A DNA stretch of 64,000 bases, taken from the NCBI RefSeq assembly GCF_038070315.1, contig NZ_JBBPCC010000002.1, forward strand, positions 248,001 to 312,000. Reading direction: 5' to 3'. Under the pieces are notes generated by a model. It was not told the DNA's origin. It saw nothing but the letters and a program-made list of their open reading frames with translations, and searched no databases. This DNA comes from Paenibacillus_G filicis. Lineage in GTDB: Bacteria > Bacillota > Bacilli > Paenibacillales > NBRC-103111. Of this stretch, positions 15,804 through 24,068 are shown one piece after another (position 1 is the first letter of the stretch; the number at the start of each line of letters is the position of its first letter). The position numbers and the translations under genes are program-made.

Positions 15804-15818
15804 ATTTCCTTAGGTAAA
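15804..15818. promoter_or_regulatory. Palindrome 3, CCTTAGGTAA type
   Basis: ATTTCCTTAGGTAAA, just downstream of the predicted -10 of the FecCD promoter. A fourth copy is found at 46170-46184. Confidence 0.65.
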
Positions 15819-15860
15819 ATTTAAACTCAAAACCATTAGCCTGCAGAAAGGATATTCGGT

Positions 15861-16955
15861 ATGCATTCATCCCTCGGTACCAGCAATCGCGCAAGTAAGC
15901 TTATCCAGGAAACCAAAGGGAAACCAGTACTGCATCGCTCCCTGCTCGGCATCATCGGATTACTGGCAGCTCTGCTGGCTGCTATCGTTTTCGCCAGCTC
16001 AGTCGGACCTGTTCCGATCCCATTCGAACGAACGGCCGCTATTCTTCTGGAAAAGCTGCATCTCGCAGCGCTTACCGGCAGCGTCAGCAGCATATCGGAT
16101 AGAGAACTGCTGGTCGTCTGGCAGATCCGCTTCCCCCGCGTGCTTGTCGGGGCCTTGATTGGAGCGGCGTTAGGCGTCTCGGGAGCAGCTATGCAGGGGG
16201 TGTTCCGTAATCCGCTAGTGGAGCCAGGGTACATCGGCGTGTCCAGCGGCGCAGCCGCAGGCGCCGTGTGCGCTCTGTTCTTCGGCTGGGCCGGACTCAG
16301 CAGGTGGGCATTGCCTCTATCGGCATTCATCGGCGCCGCTCTGGCCGTGCTGACGATTGTCTCCGTCTGGCGAAGCAGCCGCAGCCGTTCCATAGCCACC
16401 CTCCTCCTGCTCGGCATCGGAATCAACGCCCTGTTGTCCGCGATGATCAGCGTCCTGGTAGCCAGCTCCAATAACGAACAGGAGCTGCGCAGCATCGTGT
16501 TCTGGCTGCAGGGAGGATTGGAGGCTCGCACCTGGGACCATGTCCGGTTGATTGGACTTCCCATTATCGCTGCCTGTCTGCTGACGATCTCTTTCGGACG
16601 GCATCTAAACATGCTGATGCTGGGCGACGATCAAGCGGCAAGCTGCGGCGTAAATGTCCGCAGGACCCGCTATACGCTGCTTGCACTCGCTTCGCTGATG
16701 ACCGGATCAGCGGTAGCCGTCAGCGGCATCATCGGGTTTGTCGGCCTGCTCGTTCCCCACCTCATCCGTCTCTTGGCGGGGCCGGATCACCGGTTTCTGC
16801 TGCCAGCCAGCGCACTCGGAGGCGCCCTCTTCCTCGTGCTGGCGGACGTCGTCTCGCGCATGGTGCTCCAGCCGGTGACGCTCCAGGTCGGCGTCGTCTG
16901 CGCCTGTGTTGGCGCGCCGTTATTTATCGGGCTGATTCTGCGGTCGCACCGCTGA
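15861..16955 (+). CDS. FecCD/BtuC-type ABC transporter permease
   Basis: Polytopic membrane permease (364 residues) of the iron-siderophore/heme/B12 importer family. It shows the family motifs RFPRVLVGALIGAALGVSGAAMQGVFRNPL near residues 95-125, LGDDQAASCGVNVRR (coupling helix for the ATPase) and SGIIGFVGLLVPHLIRLLAGPDHR near the end. The N-terminus has about 30 cytoplasmic residues before the first helix. It is followed 49 bases later by a matching binding lipoprotein, but no ATPase gene is nearby, so it must borrow one. The promoter carries two palindromes probably bound by the divergent SufR-like regulator. The substrate is not determined; the downstream ferrochelatase-like gene hints at heme or another tetrapyrrole. 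Confidence 0.92.
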   Translation: MHSSLGTSNRASKLIQETKGKPVLHRSLLGIIGLLAALLAAIVFASSVGPVPIPFERTAAILLEKLHLAALTGSVSSISDRELLVVWQIRFPRVLVGALIGAALGVSGAAMQGVFRNPLVEPGYIGVSSGAAAGAVCALFFGWAGLSRWALPLSAFIGAALAVLTIVSVWRSSRSRSIATLLLLGIGINALLSAMISVLVASSNNEQELRSIVFWLQGGLEARTWDHVRLIGLPIIAACLLTISFGRHLNMLMLGDDQAASCGVNVRRTRYTLLALASLMTGSAVAVSGIIGFVGLLVPHLIRLLAGPDHRFLLPASALGGALFLVLADVVSRMVLQPVTLQVGVVCACVGAPLFIGLILRSHR

Positions 16956-17004
16956 ATGCAACTTCCAGACCTTAACTTACTAACCTGTATAGGAGTGATC
17001 CCTC

Positions 17005-18033
17005 ATGTCCAAGTCTTCATCCGCACGAATCATGAAAACATCCTGCGCACTCGGGACCGTGCTCCTGCTCTCCGCAGCCTTGGCCTCCGGATGCGGCACT
17101 GCCAAAGATCCGGGCAATGCCGCGACGACGGTGCTGCAACCTTTGTCCGGCAGTTCTCCTCAAGCGGAGCTTTTTCCCCGCACTATCGACATGGAAGGCC
17201 AAGCGATCATGATCCCGAGCAAGCCGCAGCGGATCGCCGCACTCTCGCTGGATGCAGCGGAGGCTGCACTGGAGCTGGTCGATCCCGGCCGGATGGCCGT
17301 GGTACCGAAAAGCATCGGAGACCCCTCGCTTGCCTACAGGACGGCAGAGGGCGCTCAGGTACCCGGCAAAATTGCCGGTGCGACTTCACTCGATCCTGAA
17401 CAGATCCTGGCCTACCAGGCGGATCTGCTATTGATGACCAAGCTTCACGACAAGGAAAGGGAAGCCAATGAACTTCTGCTTAAGTCAGGCATCCCCATCA
17501 TCTCGCTGGAATCCTGGAGCACCCTGCATGCTGTCATGAACAATATCGGCGTCATCGGCAAGTCCCTGGGAGAGGATGACAAAGCGAAGTCGATCACAGA
17601 TGAAATGAGACGGAAGCAGGATCAGGTAACGAAAGCCGTCGAAGGGGCCGTCAAGCCCACCGTACTTGTAATTTCTCCACTCGGGCCGGGAACCGGACCT
17701 TATCTGATCGGCCCGTCCAACATCTCCTATGATCTAGTTCGTCTCGCAGGGGGCAATCATGCCGCAGACAGCCTCGGCTTGAAGCGAACCACGAAGGCTA
17801 CCATGGAACAGATCATCAAAGCCGACCCCGACTACCTCTTGCTCGTAGAGTGGCAGGAAGGCAAGCTTGGCGACATCGAGGAAATGCTGCAGACACCGGG
17901 CTGGTCCACTCTGCAGGCGGTGCAGCATGACCGCGTGCTGCGCATGCCGGCCAGGAAGCTGCTGAACCCCAACCGCTACAATGCTGATACGCTGCAGGAA
18001 ATCGCCAAACGGCTGCATCCGGACAAGTTTTGA
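17005..18033 (+). CDS. Periplasmic-binding lipoprotein of the FecCD importer
   Basis: Substrate-binding lipoprotein (342 residues). The signal peptide ends in the lipobox LASGC (Cys near residue 31), giving a lipid anchor on the outer face. The mature domain has the two-lobed cluster A-2 fold pattern: SKPQRIAALSLDAAEAALELV, then DPEQILAYQADLLLMTK, KSLGEDDKAKSI and TPGWSTLQAVQHDRVLRMP. The AALSLDAAEAAL style is closer to heme/B12-type binders than to catecholate binders, but this is weak evidence. It lies between the permease and the ferrochelatase-like gene on the same strand. Confidence 0.9.
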   Translation: MSKSSSARIMKTSCALGTVLLLSAALASGCGTAKDPGNAATTVLQPLSGSSPQAELFPRTIDMEGQAIMIPSKPQRIAALSLDAAEAALELVDPGRMAVVPKSIGDPSLAYRTAEGAQVPGKIAGATSLDPEQILAYQADLLLMTKLHDKEREANELLLKSGIPIISLESWSTLHAVMNNIGVIGKSLGEDDKAKSITDEMRRKQDQVTKAVEGAVKPTVLVISPLGPGTGPYLIGPSNISYDLVRLAGGNHAADSLGLKRTTKATMEQIIKADPDYLLLVEWQEGKLGDIEEMLQTPGWSTLQAVQHDRVLRMPARKLLNPNRYNADTLQEIAKRLHPDKF

Positions 18034-18084
18034 CCCGAACTCATATCCAGCTACACCTGAACCGAAAGGAGCTGACCGACTGCC

Positions 18085-19020
18085 ATGAAAGCCGTTCTCA
18101 TGCTGTCCTATGCCTCGTTGAATTCGATTGATGACTTACCCGGCTTCTATACGCATCTGTTCCACGGACAGACGCCTCTCCCGGAGATTTTGCAGGAGGC
18201 TGTCATTCGCTTCCGCTCCATCGGTACAGCCGATCCGCTCGGCTCGGTGACCGGCCGTCAAGCCGCCGCTCTGGAGAAACGGCTGAATGCCTGGACAGGG
18301 AATAACATCCGCGTCTATCAGGCGACCAAGCATACGCCTCCCTTCATCGAGGACACGATCAGACAGATCATCGTGGACGGTGCGACCCGGCTGTTTATCT
18401 TACCTGCCTCCCCGCTGTATTCGAGAACCGGAACCGCCGCCTATCATCAGCGCGTGAGAAAGGCGCTAGCCGCGAACGGCGTGACACTTCCTGTCGTAGA
18501 AGTCAATCACTGGCATCGGTTCCCGGGCATTTCGGACGCCATTGCCCTCCGGCTGCGCACCGCTGTACAGTGGCTCTCCTCAGCAAGCCGCGATCAGGCT
18601 ACGGTGATCTTCACGGCGCACAGCCAGCCTGGGCTCCCGGAGGCTAATAAGGAGTTTATCCAAGCCTTCTTCGAGCTCGCCCAAGCTGTCGCCGGCCAAG
18701 CGGACTGCCGCCGCTGGCTGCTCGCTTACCGGAGCGCGGGTCCGGCAACCCAGAAGTGGCTCGGTCCCGACGTGCTGCAGATGATCGAAACGGTCGCGCT
18801 GGAAGGCGGCAAGGCAGTCATTCTATGCGACCTGCTCTCCTTGACAGAGAATGTCGAGGCCGTCTTCGACGGCAAGATCAACTGCCGGCTCAAGGCCGAA
18901 GCCTGCGGCCTTGAATTCGTCGCTGCCGAGTTTCTCAATGACGCCGCCGACTATATCGATGCGCTGACCGCGCTGATCCGCGAGCGGATCGAGCAGACGG
19001 ATTCCGTTTACCCGATGTAA
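18085..19020 (+). CDS. Ferrochelatase-like (HemH/CpfC family) protein
   Basis: Protein of 311 residues homologous over its length to class I ferrochelatases, which put Fe2+ into coproporphyrin in Bacillota. Conserved: Tyr9 in MLSYAS, the PFIEDTI helix, FTAHSQP with the catalytic His179, WLGPDV, and ENVEAVFD with Glu258 (equivalent, from memory, to B. subtilis His183 and Glu264). Changed: the segment LAPHFS, which carries a further metal-site His in B. subtilis, reads LPASPLYS here. It is the third gene of the permease/lipoprotein operon (AAAGGAG ribosome site). Possible roles are metal insertion, iron removal from imported heme, or a metal-carrying chaperone. The context argues against it being the only housekeeping hemH. 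Confidence 0.82.
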   Translation: MKAVLMLSYASLNSIDDLPGFYTHLFHGQTPLPEILQEAVIRFRSIGTADPLGSVTGRQAAALEKRLNAWTGNNIRVYQATKHTPPFIEDTIRQIIVDGATRLFILPASPLYSRTGTAAYHQRVRKALAANGVTLPVVEVNHWHRFPGISDAIALRLRTAVQWLSSASRDQATVIFTAHSQPGLPEANKEFIQAFFELAQAVAGQADCRRWLLAYRSAGPATQKWLGPDVLQMIETVALEGGKAVILCDLLSLTENVEAVFDGKINCRLKAEACGLEFVAAEFLNDAADYIDALTALIRERIEQTDSVYPM

Positions 19021-19032
19021 TCAACAACAAAC

Positions 19033-19081
19033 ACCCCGCTGCTTCTTCTCTGTATCGTATACAGAGAAGAAGCAGCGGGGT
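19033..19081. terminator. 23-bp perfect hairpin after the ferrochelatase-like gene
   Basis: ACCCCGCTGCTTCTTCTCTG... pairs perfectly over 23 bases with its complement across a 3-base loop. It starts 12 bases after the stop codon. The U run is weak (TTACC), so it may terminate inefficiently or protect the mRNA end. No other feature is seen in 19082-19226. Confidence 0.65.
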
Positions 19082-19226
19082 TACCTGTGTGTATGTACAA
19101 ATGCATGTTTTATGGCAGCCCCATGTCCATCCTGCTCCAGGCTTTATCTGCAAGAGGCTTTGCTGAAAACCTGGGCATCCATGTACATGATAGTGGAACA
19201 TCACTTCGAATCCGGACGTGATTCTT

Positions 19227-19505
19227 CTAATGATTGCTTGGCTCTCCATGCTTCTTCAAGGGACCGAGAACCAGGTTCATCCCGTCGCAGACGCCCTGCA
19301 AGTATACGATCTTATCCTTGTCCTGAGGGACCTGGGCTGCCGTCTCGGTCAGCTTCCGGCGGAATTTGACCTCCGTCGCTTCGAGATTATGGACAAGCTC
19401 GTCCATATTGGCAGCCGCCTTCTGGCAATCGCTAAAGTCAGCTTCTGTAAACAGTTTCTTGTTGCGTCCGAGCAGTTCTTCAATAAAACTGTGAAAATCC
19501 TTCAT
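19227..19505 (-). CDS. Hypothetical small helical protein (92 residues)
   Basis: Mostly helical, charged cytoplasmic protein with no signal peptide or membrane segment (MKDFHSFIEELLGRNKKLF..., then a long heptad-like stretch). Two Cys residues are present. The start follows AAAGGCAGGGG at suitable spacing. It is convergent with the ferrochelatase-like gene and divergent from the AraC-type gene. I do not recognise a family. Confidence 0.6.
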   Translation of the reverse strand: MKDFHSFIEELLGRNKKLFTEADFSDCQKAAANMDELVHNLEATEVKFRRKLTETAAQVPQDKDKIVYLQGVCDGMNLVLGPLKKHGEPSNH

Positions 19506-19616
19506 TGAAATAGCCCCTGCCTTTCTTCATCAACTTCACCCGTAGGTTTGACCATTCGGATTGGCTTTATTCTTATTCTTCCATTTGCCGCCATATCGGC
19601 TTTCCTTTATAATAAA

Positions 19617-19631
19617 TGAGAATGATTATCA
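19617..19631. promoter_or_regulatory. Fur box
   Basis: TGAGAATGATTATCA matches the 7-1-7 consensus TGATAAT-N-ATTATCA with one mismatch, 24 bases before the AraC-type gene. Iron repression of the downstream pair is expected. Confidence 0.85.
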
Positions 19632-19654
19632 ATATTGAAGTTAGGTGATGAACC

Positions 19655-21283
19655 ATGCCCATCCCCCCTCCTACAGATCGAGACGATAAGGATACTCCGC
19701 TTTTTCAATTTCTCGACATCAGCGAGCTTGGCGATGGCACTGACGAGTTGACCCGCCCTGCGTTTATAGAGACGTATACTCTTCTTCTCCTGACCGGCGG
19801 CCGCGGCTCGCTGACTGCCGACGGACAAGTCCATACGATGGAACCGGACAAGTGCTTGCTGCTTTCACCCGGCATGCTCGTGGAGGCCGATGAATATGAG
19901 CCCCTCGAAGGTTACCAGCTCAGGTTCGAAGCCTTGCGGCAGCAAGGCCAGACTGGAGGCGAGCGGATTTTCCAAGCGGCCGGCAATGTATTCGATTGCG
20001 GCGTGGACATTCCGAAGGCATGGTTCCGGGAATTACACCATCTGGCCCTGCCGCTAATGGAGAGCTGCAAGCTCCCGGCCGAGCAGCGCCGCCACCGGGA
20101 TCAGCTATTTTTCTATAAGCTGGTGTATCAGCTAACGGACATTGTTCCGGAACAAGGCGACCCTGACTCCTGGTCCGCGATCCGGCGGACGATACAGGCG
20201 ATGGAGAGCCGCTACGGAGAACCGCTGTCCCGCGACGAGCTGGCCGGGATCGCGGGCATGAGCCCCTGGCATTATTCCCATCTGTTCAAGTCGATGACCG
20301 GACTCAGTCCTCACCGCTATCTGGCCGACATCCGGCTGAGACGGGCCAAGGAGCTGCTCCGCAGAGGCCTAGGGCCGAGAGATGTCGCGATTCAGGTCGG
20401 GTTCGGCGACGACTCTCACTTCCGGCGCAAATTCAGAGAGTCGGTCGGTCTCTCGCCCTCCGCATTCGCCAGCCGCAAGCCCGAGAAGGTCGCCACCGTC
20501 AGCTACCACTATGCCGCTCATCTGCTGGCTCTAGGCATTGTACCTTATGCCGCTCCCGTCCACAGGGAACGCGAGCAGCACCGCAGCGACTACCATGATC
20601 TGATCCAGGTTCACATGCTGCGGCGCAAGCGGATGCCTGCCGAGCTCTGGCGAAGCAACATTCAAAGCCTCGCCCGCGCAAAGCCGGAGATGATCGTGTG
20701 CGACGAGCTGCTCACGAGCGAGATCGATGAGCAGCTCCGAAAAATCGCCCCGATCGCCGTAGTTCCATGGATGGGCGATCGCTGGCGCGGGCACTTCCGG
20801 CAAATCGCCGCGATTGTCGGCAAGCAGAAGGAGGTCGAACACTGGATCGCCGAATACGATCGTAGAGCAGACGAAGCGGGGACGGCTATAAGGCGCTGCA
20901 TCGGAGAGCAGACCGTAGCGCTGATGCATATCATGCTCGGGGAATTACTTGTCTACGGCAAGCGCAACGGAGGGGCCGTCTTGTTCGAAGATCTGCGCCT
21001 CAGGCCGGCCTACGAGACGGATAGTATCTCCGTATTTCGCGTTCTTCCGAGGGCCGAGCTTGTCAGATTCGACGCTGATTATGTGCTGATCGTTGTCGAT
21101 CAGGACCCCGCCTCGCTGATGGCTTGGGAGAAGCTGCAGCAAGAGGACGCCTGGATGGCTGTTCAGGCCGTACGCAATGGCCGGGTGAAGCTGATTCCAG
21201 AAGCGCCCTGGCTTGAGTATTCTCCATTTGCCCATGACCTGGTTCTAGAGGAGGCCCGGAGGCTCTTCGCCGGGGACTGCTGA
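19655..21283 (+). CDS. AraC regulator fused to a siderophore-binding domain (Btr-like)
   Basis: Regulator of 542 residues. An N-terminal cupin-like segment (about 1-100) is followed by a two-helix-turn-helix AraC domain (about 180-275: RDELAGIAGMSPWHYSHLFKSMTGLSPHRYL and DVAIQVGFGDDSHFRRKFRESVGLSPS). The C-terminal cluster A-2 binding-protein domain (about 285-540) has no lipobox or signal. This is the architecture of B. subtilis Btr (YbbB), which senses bacillibactin and activates feuABC. Here the ligand is probably that of the lipoprotein encoded next. A Fur box lies at the promoter. A paralogous pair occurs at 53401-56139. Confidence 0.9.
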   Translation: MPIPPPTDRDDKDTPLFQFLDISELGDGTDELTRPAFIETYTLLLLTGGRGSLTADGQVHTMEPDKCLLLSPGMLVEADEYEPLEGYQLRFEALRQQGQTGGERIFQAAGNVFDCGVDIPKAWFRELHHLALPLMESCKLPAEQRRHRDQLFFYKLVYQLTDIVPEQGDPDSWSAIRRTIQAMESRYGEPLSRDELAGIAGMSPWHYSHLFKSMTGLSPHRYLADIRLRRAKELLRRGLGPRDVAIQVGFGDDSHFRRKFRESVGLSPSAFASRKPEKVATVSYHYAAHLLALGIVPYAAPVHREREQHRSDYHDLIQVHMLRRKRMPAELWRSNIQSLARAKPEMIVCDELLTSEIDEQLRKIAPIAVVPWMGDRWRGHFRQIAAIVGKQKEVEHWIAEYDRRADEAGTAIRRCIGEQTVALMHIMLGELLVYGKRNGGAVLFEDLRLRPAYETDSISVFRVLPRAELVRFDADYVLIVVDQDPASLMAWEKLQQEDAWMAVQAVRNGRVKLIPEAPWLEYSPFAHDLVLEEARRLFAGDC

Positions 21284-21398
21284 TCATCGCACAATCCGCC
21301 TTCTAAATTCCGCACAATCCTCTCTGGGCCAGGCCCCCGCGGAATGATAGAATGGAACCCATTGACTGCGAGAATCTATGCCGACCCAAGGAGGCCCT

Positions 21399-22382
21399 AT
21401 GCGCTACAACTCTCGAACACATAAACGATGGCTCTGGACTGCCTGCTCCATGCTGATATTGCTCAGCGGATGCGGCACCCCGAAACCCGCTTCCGAGGCC
21501 TCAGTTCCGGATCAAGCTCCGCCTCCGGCTGCTTCATCGTCAGCCCTGCAAGAGCACGAGTTCAAGCATATGTACGGCACAGTTAATCTGACTTCGGCCC
21601 CCAACCGGATCGTCGCTCCCTACCTGGAGGACGCCCTGATTACACTCGGCATCAAGCCTGTAGCCAAATGGTCTTACGGCCCTCTGGTGCAGGACTACCT
21701 GGAGCCTTATCTTCAAGATGTACCCAAGCTGGACTTCACCGCCGGCCTGAACAAGGAAGCGCTGCTTGCCTTCGCCCCCGATCTGACCGTCCTGTACACG
21801 ACGAATATGATGGAGAAGGAAGCTTACGAGCCATTCACCCAAATCTCGCCGACCTATGTATTCAAGGATGCCACTGTAGACTGGAGGCAAACGCTCAAGG
21901 TGGTAGGCTCCATGACCGGCACGACTGACAAAGCCGACAAGGCTATCCAGGCTTACGAGGATAAAGTCACGGATGCGAAGGCCAAGCTGCAGCCTTATGT
22001 GGCCAATAAAACCTTTGCGGTCATCCGTGCGAAGCCGAAGGAAATTCAACTGATGGATGGTTCCTTTTATAGCGGACTCGTGCTTTATTCCGATCTCGGA
22101 TTGACACCGCACAAGCTGGTGAAGGAATGGAGCTGGAGCCGGGCGCAGTCTCTGTCACTAGAGAAGCTGCCGGAGCTGGATGCAGATTATATTTTCGTCC
22201 TGGTGCAAGGGGAAGCCTCCAGGCCGCTCATGCAGGAGTTTCAAACCAGTCCCCTATGGCAGAACCTCCACGCCGTAAAAAACGGCCATGTCTATGACAT
22301 GCCGAGCAACTACTGGATGGCGAGCGGAGCCCTCTCCAATACAATGAAGGTCGATGACGTGCTGAAAGCGATCGTGAAATAA
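21399..22382 (+). CDS. Iron-siderophore binding lipoprotein
   Basis: Lipoprotein of about 327 residues with signal peptide and lipobox LLSGC. The ATG at 21399 has AAGGAGG at ideal spacing and is preferred to the upstream start at 21378. The domain pattern is FeuA-like: TSAPNRIVAPYLEDALITLGIKPVAKW, a long central helix (DKADKAIQAYEDKV), and the C-terminal LHAVKNGHVYDMPSNYWMASGALSNTMKVDDVLKAIV. It follows the AraC/binding-domain fusion and probably belongs to its regulon. No permease or ATPase gene accompanies it, so it must use a transporter encoded elsewhere. Confidence 0.9.
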   Translation: MRYNSRTHKRWLWTACSMLILLSGCGTPKPASEASVPDQAPPPAASSSALQEHEFKHMYGTVNLTSAPNRIVAPYLEDALITLGIKPVAKWSYGPLVQDYLEPYLQDVPKLDFTAGLNKEALLAFAPDLTVLYTTNMMEKEAYEPFTQISPTYVFKDATVDWRQTLKVVGSMTGTTDKADKAIQAYEDKVTDAKAKLQPYVANKTFAVIRAKPKEIQLMDGSFYSGLVLYSDLGLTPHKLVKEWSWSRAQSLSLEKLPELDADYIFVLVQGEASRPLMQEFQTSPLWQNLHAVKNGHVYDMPSNYWMASGALSNTMKVDDVLKAIVK

Positions 22383-22433
22383 GAAGCATATCTGTTATCG
22401 TTGTGCATCAAGCTGCAAACCGCCGTTCTCCCC

Positions 22434-22490
22434 TCCCCGCATGTCTTCCGCGGGCCCGATTGCTGAAGTCGTGCGGGGATGTTTTATTTT
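22434..22490 (+). terminator. Terminator after the siderophore-binding gene
   Basis: CCCCGCA (22435-22441) pairs with TGCGGGG (22472-22478), followed by TGTTTTATTTT. The loop is long (30 bases) with its own GC-rich part. Confidence 0.55.
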
Positions 22491-22522
22491 CATCTATACT
22501 GGCGTATCGGCCTAAGCCTCCA

Positions 22523-23221
22523 TCATGATGAAGGCTCCCTCATTAACTCCGACCATGACTTAGCCAGCCCCATCCAGCGCTCGGGTATGTCTGTTCCGGA
22601 TTGGACGTACACCGAACGCAGATGCCTGGATAGCTGCCTGACCTGACCCTCGATCAGAACCTCCCGAACCTCGGACGCCTTCGCCGGAACCGCTTGACGA
22701 AGGACCGTCTTAAACTCACTCAATGGTAAGAACATGTCCGGGCTCTTCTTGTACATACAAAGCTTCGGAAACCGGGGGGAGCTTCCTGAATCGTATTTGG
22801 ATAGCTTGACGTGGGAAGCATGCTCAGCAAGCAGCGTAAACGCATCGAATTCCAGCACGGCAAAGGCCTCCTCTGGCTCACGCCGTGCATAGGTCTCCAT
22901 CATTTTCCGGCAATCCCGAAGTGTCGGCCACAGAAACACATGCTGGTCCAGAGTTGAACGAAACTGTTCCTGGGTGGTCGAGTCATCGAGCATACTGTCC
23001 AGTATCCGCAGATGCGCATTGATCGTCATCACGTAGTCACGATACCTCACCTGCCTGGCCCCCGTGCGGCGCTCTCCTGCCCCTTCAGGATACAAAACTC
23101 CACTTGACCACAGTGCGTCAAAATGAGCAATAGCCGGTAAATTCGCAGCTCTCGTGAAATGATATAGAAACTTTCGGTTTTTGGATTTGGTGATCGCGGC
23201 AATTAGGACATCGAGGTTCAT
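22523..23221 (-). CDS. DUF7002-like protein with possible ADP-ribosyltransferase-type fold
   Basis: Protein of 232 residues, cytoplasmic. The N-terminal motif FLYHFTRAANLPAIAHFDALWSSGVLYP is the YHxT...NLxxI...GxLxP pattern shared by DUF7002 and DarT-like proteins; HVFLWPTLRDCRKMM further on also fits DUF7002. The C-terminal half (about 150-232) is basic and helical. Catalytic activity is not shown. No antitoxin partner lies next to it; the macro-domain gene is 36 kb away. The start follows GGAAGGTGAG. The gap 23222-23462 shows no recognisable element. Confidence 0.6.
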   Translation of the reverse strand: MNLDVLIAAITKSKNRKFLYHFTRAANLPAIAHFDALWSSGVLYPEGAGERRTGARQVRYRDYVMTINAHLRILDSMLDDSTTQEQFRSTLDQHVFLWPTLRDCRKMMETYARREPEEAFAVLEFDAFTLLAEHASHVKLSKYDSGSSPRFPKLCMYKKSPDMFLPLSEFKTVLRQAVPAKASEVREVLIEGQVRQLSRHLRSVYVQSGTDIPERWMGLAKSWSELMREPSS

Positions 23222-23462
23222 CCGGTAGTCTCACCTTCCTCAAGACAGTTAAGATCAGTAGCTTTCCCCTTATTCGGCTGTTTCTAGTCTAGCAAAGCTC
23301 CATTTCATGTAAAAATGGATAATAAGGGGTTGTCAAGAAATGTCCGAAGGGCTGTGACGCTTTAGAGGAAGTTTTTACTCACAACTGAGTTGCTCATTGT
23401 TCAAATTGCGGTAGACAAGCCATTTCTTGAAGCCAGCCCCGTTATAAGCATAAATTCCCAAG

Positions 23463-23509
23463 GAAAAAAGCCAATCCATCCGCCCTCAGCGGGCATCATG
23501 AACTGGCTT
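23463..23509 (-). terminator. Terminator of the zinc-ribbon gene
   Basis: On the minus strand AAGCCA pairs with TGGCTT around an inner GCCC/GGGC stem, followed by TTTTTTCC. Confidence 0.65.
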
Positions 23510-23549
23510 GGTTTACCGTGCAGGCAGCGGACGCCAGGGCGTCAGAGTA

Positions 23550-23768
23550 TCAGGAAGCTACCAGCAGCAGGATAATCGCAGCAATCACAACGATAATAAC
23601 GATGCTCGTTATCCACAGCTTGGCACTGGATTTGCTGGGAGCTTCGCTTGCCACCGATGCAGCTGCGGTCCCTCCGCCGGCCTGATTGACAAACGTCCCG
23701 CAATACTTGCAGGCCATGGAGCCATCCGGAATCCTCTCGTTACAATGCGCACAAAATGACATCGCCAT
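23550..23768 (-). CDS. Small zinc-ribbon membrane protein
   Basis: About 72 residues. An N-terminal zinc ribbon (SFCAHCNERIPDGSMACKYCGTF, two CxxC pairs) is followed by an Ala/Ser-rich linker and one C-terminal membrane helix (LWITSIVIIVVIAAIILLLVA). This is a common Bacillota architecture of unknown role (double zinc ribbon/DUF-type). The frame is open to 23828; the start near 23768 puts the ribbon at the N-terminus. No strong ribosome site is visible, so the exact start is uncertain. Confidence 0.75.
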   Translation of the reverse strand: MAMSFCAHCNERIPDGSMACKYCGTFVNQAGGGTAAASVASEAPSKSSAKLWITSIVIIVVIAAIILLLVAS

Positions 23769-24068
23769 GGGTATCACTCGCATTCCATTGGATTTGGTCA
23801 CGCATAGTAATGTATGCGGCTGCTCCATCGGCTCATTAATGCTTTTATTCTAATAATGATTAGCGGATACATACGCAATTTCGCTGAAAACGATATGGCT
23901 CCTGTCCATGACATAGAAACAGAGCCGTTCCAAACAGCTCGTCCCATGCCCCGTCTGCCAGCCGTTCGCGGTACCGGAGTCCCTATTAAAATGTGTTAAT
24001 ACTCTATGGTAGCCCTCACTCTGAGAGATTGCCCCGCATATGTTAATAGCATAAGGGGGTGATTCCAA

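Noticed and set aside
18085..19020. Cobaltochelatase CbiK/CbiX instead of ferrochelatase
   Set aside because: FTAHSQP, WLGPDV and ENVEAVFD follow the HemH/CpfC pattern rather than that of CbiK/CbiX, though the substrate metal remains open.
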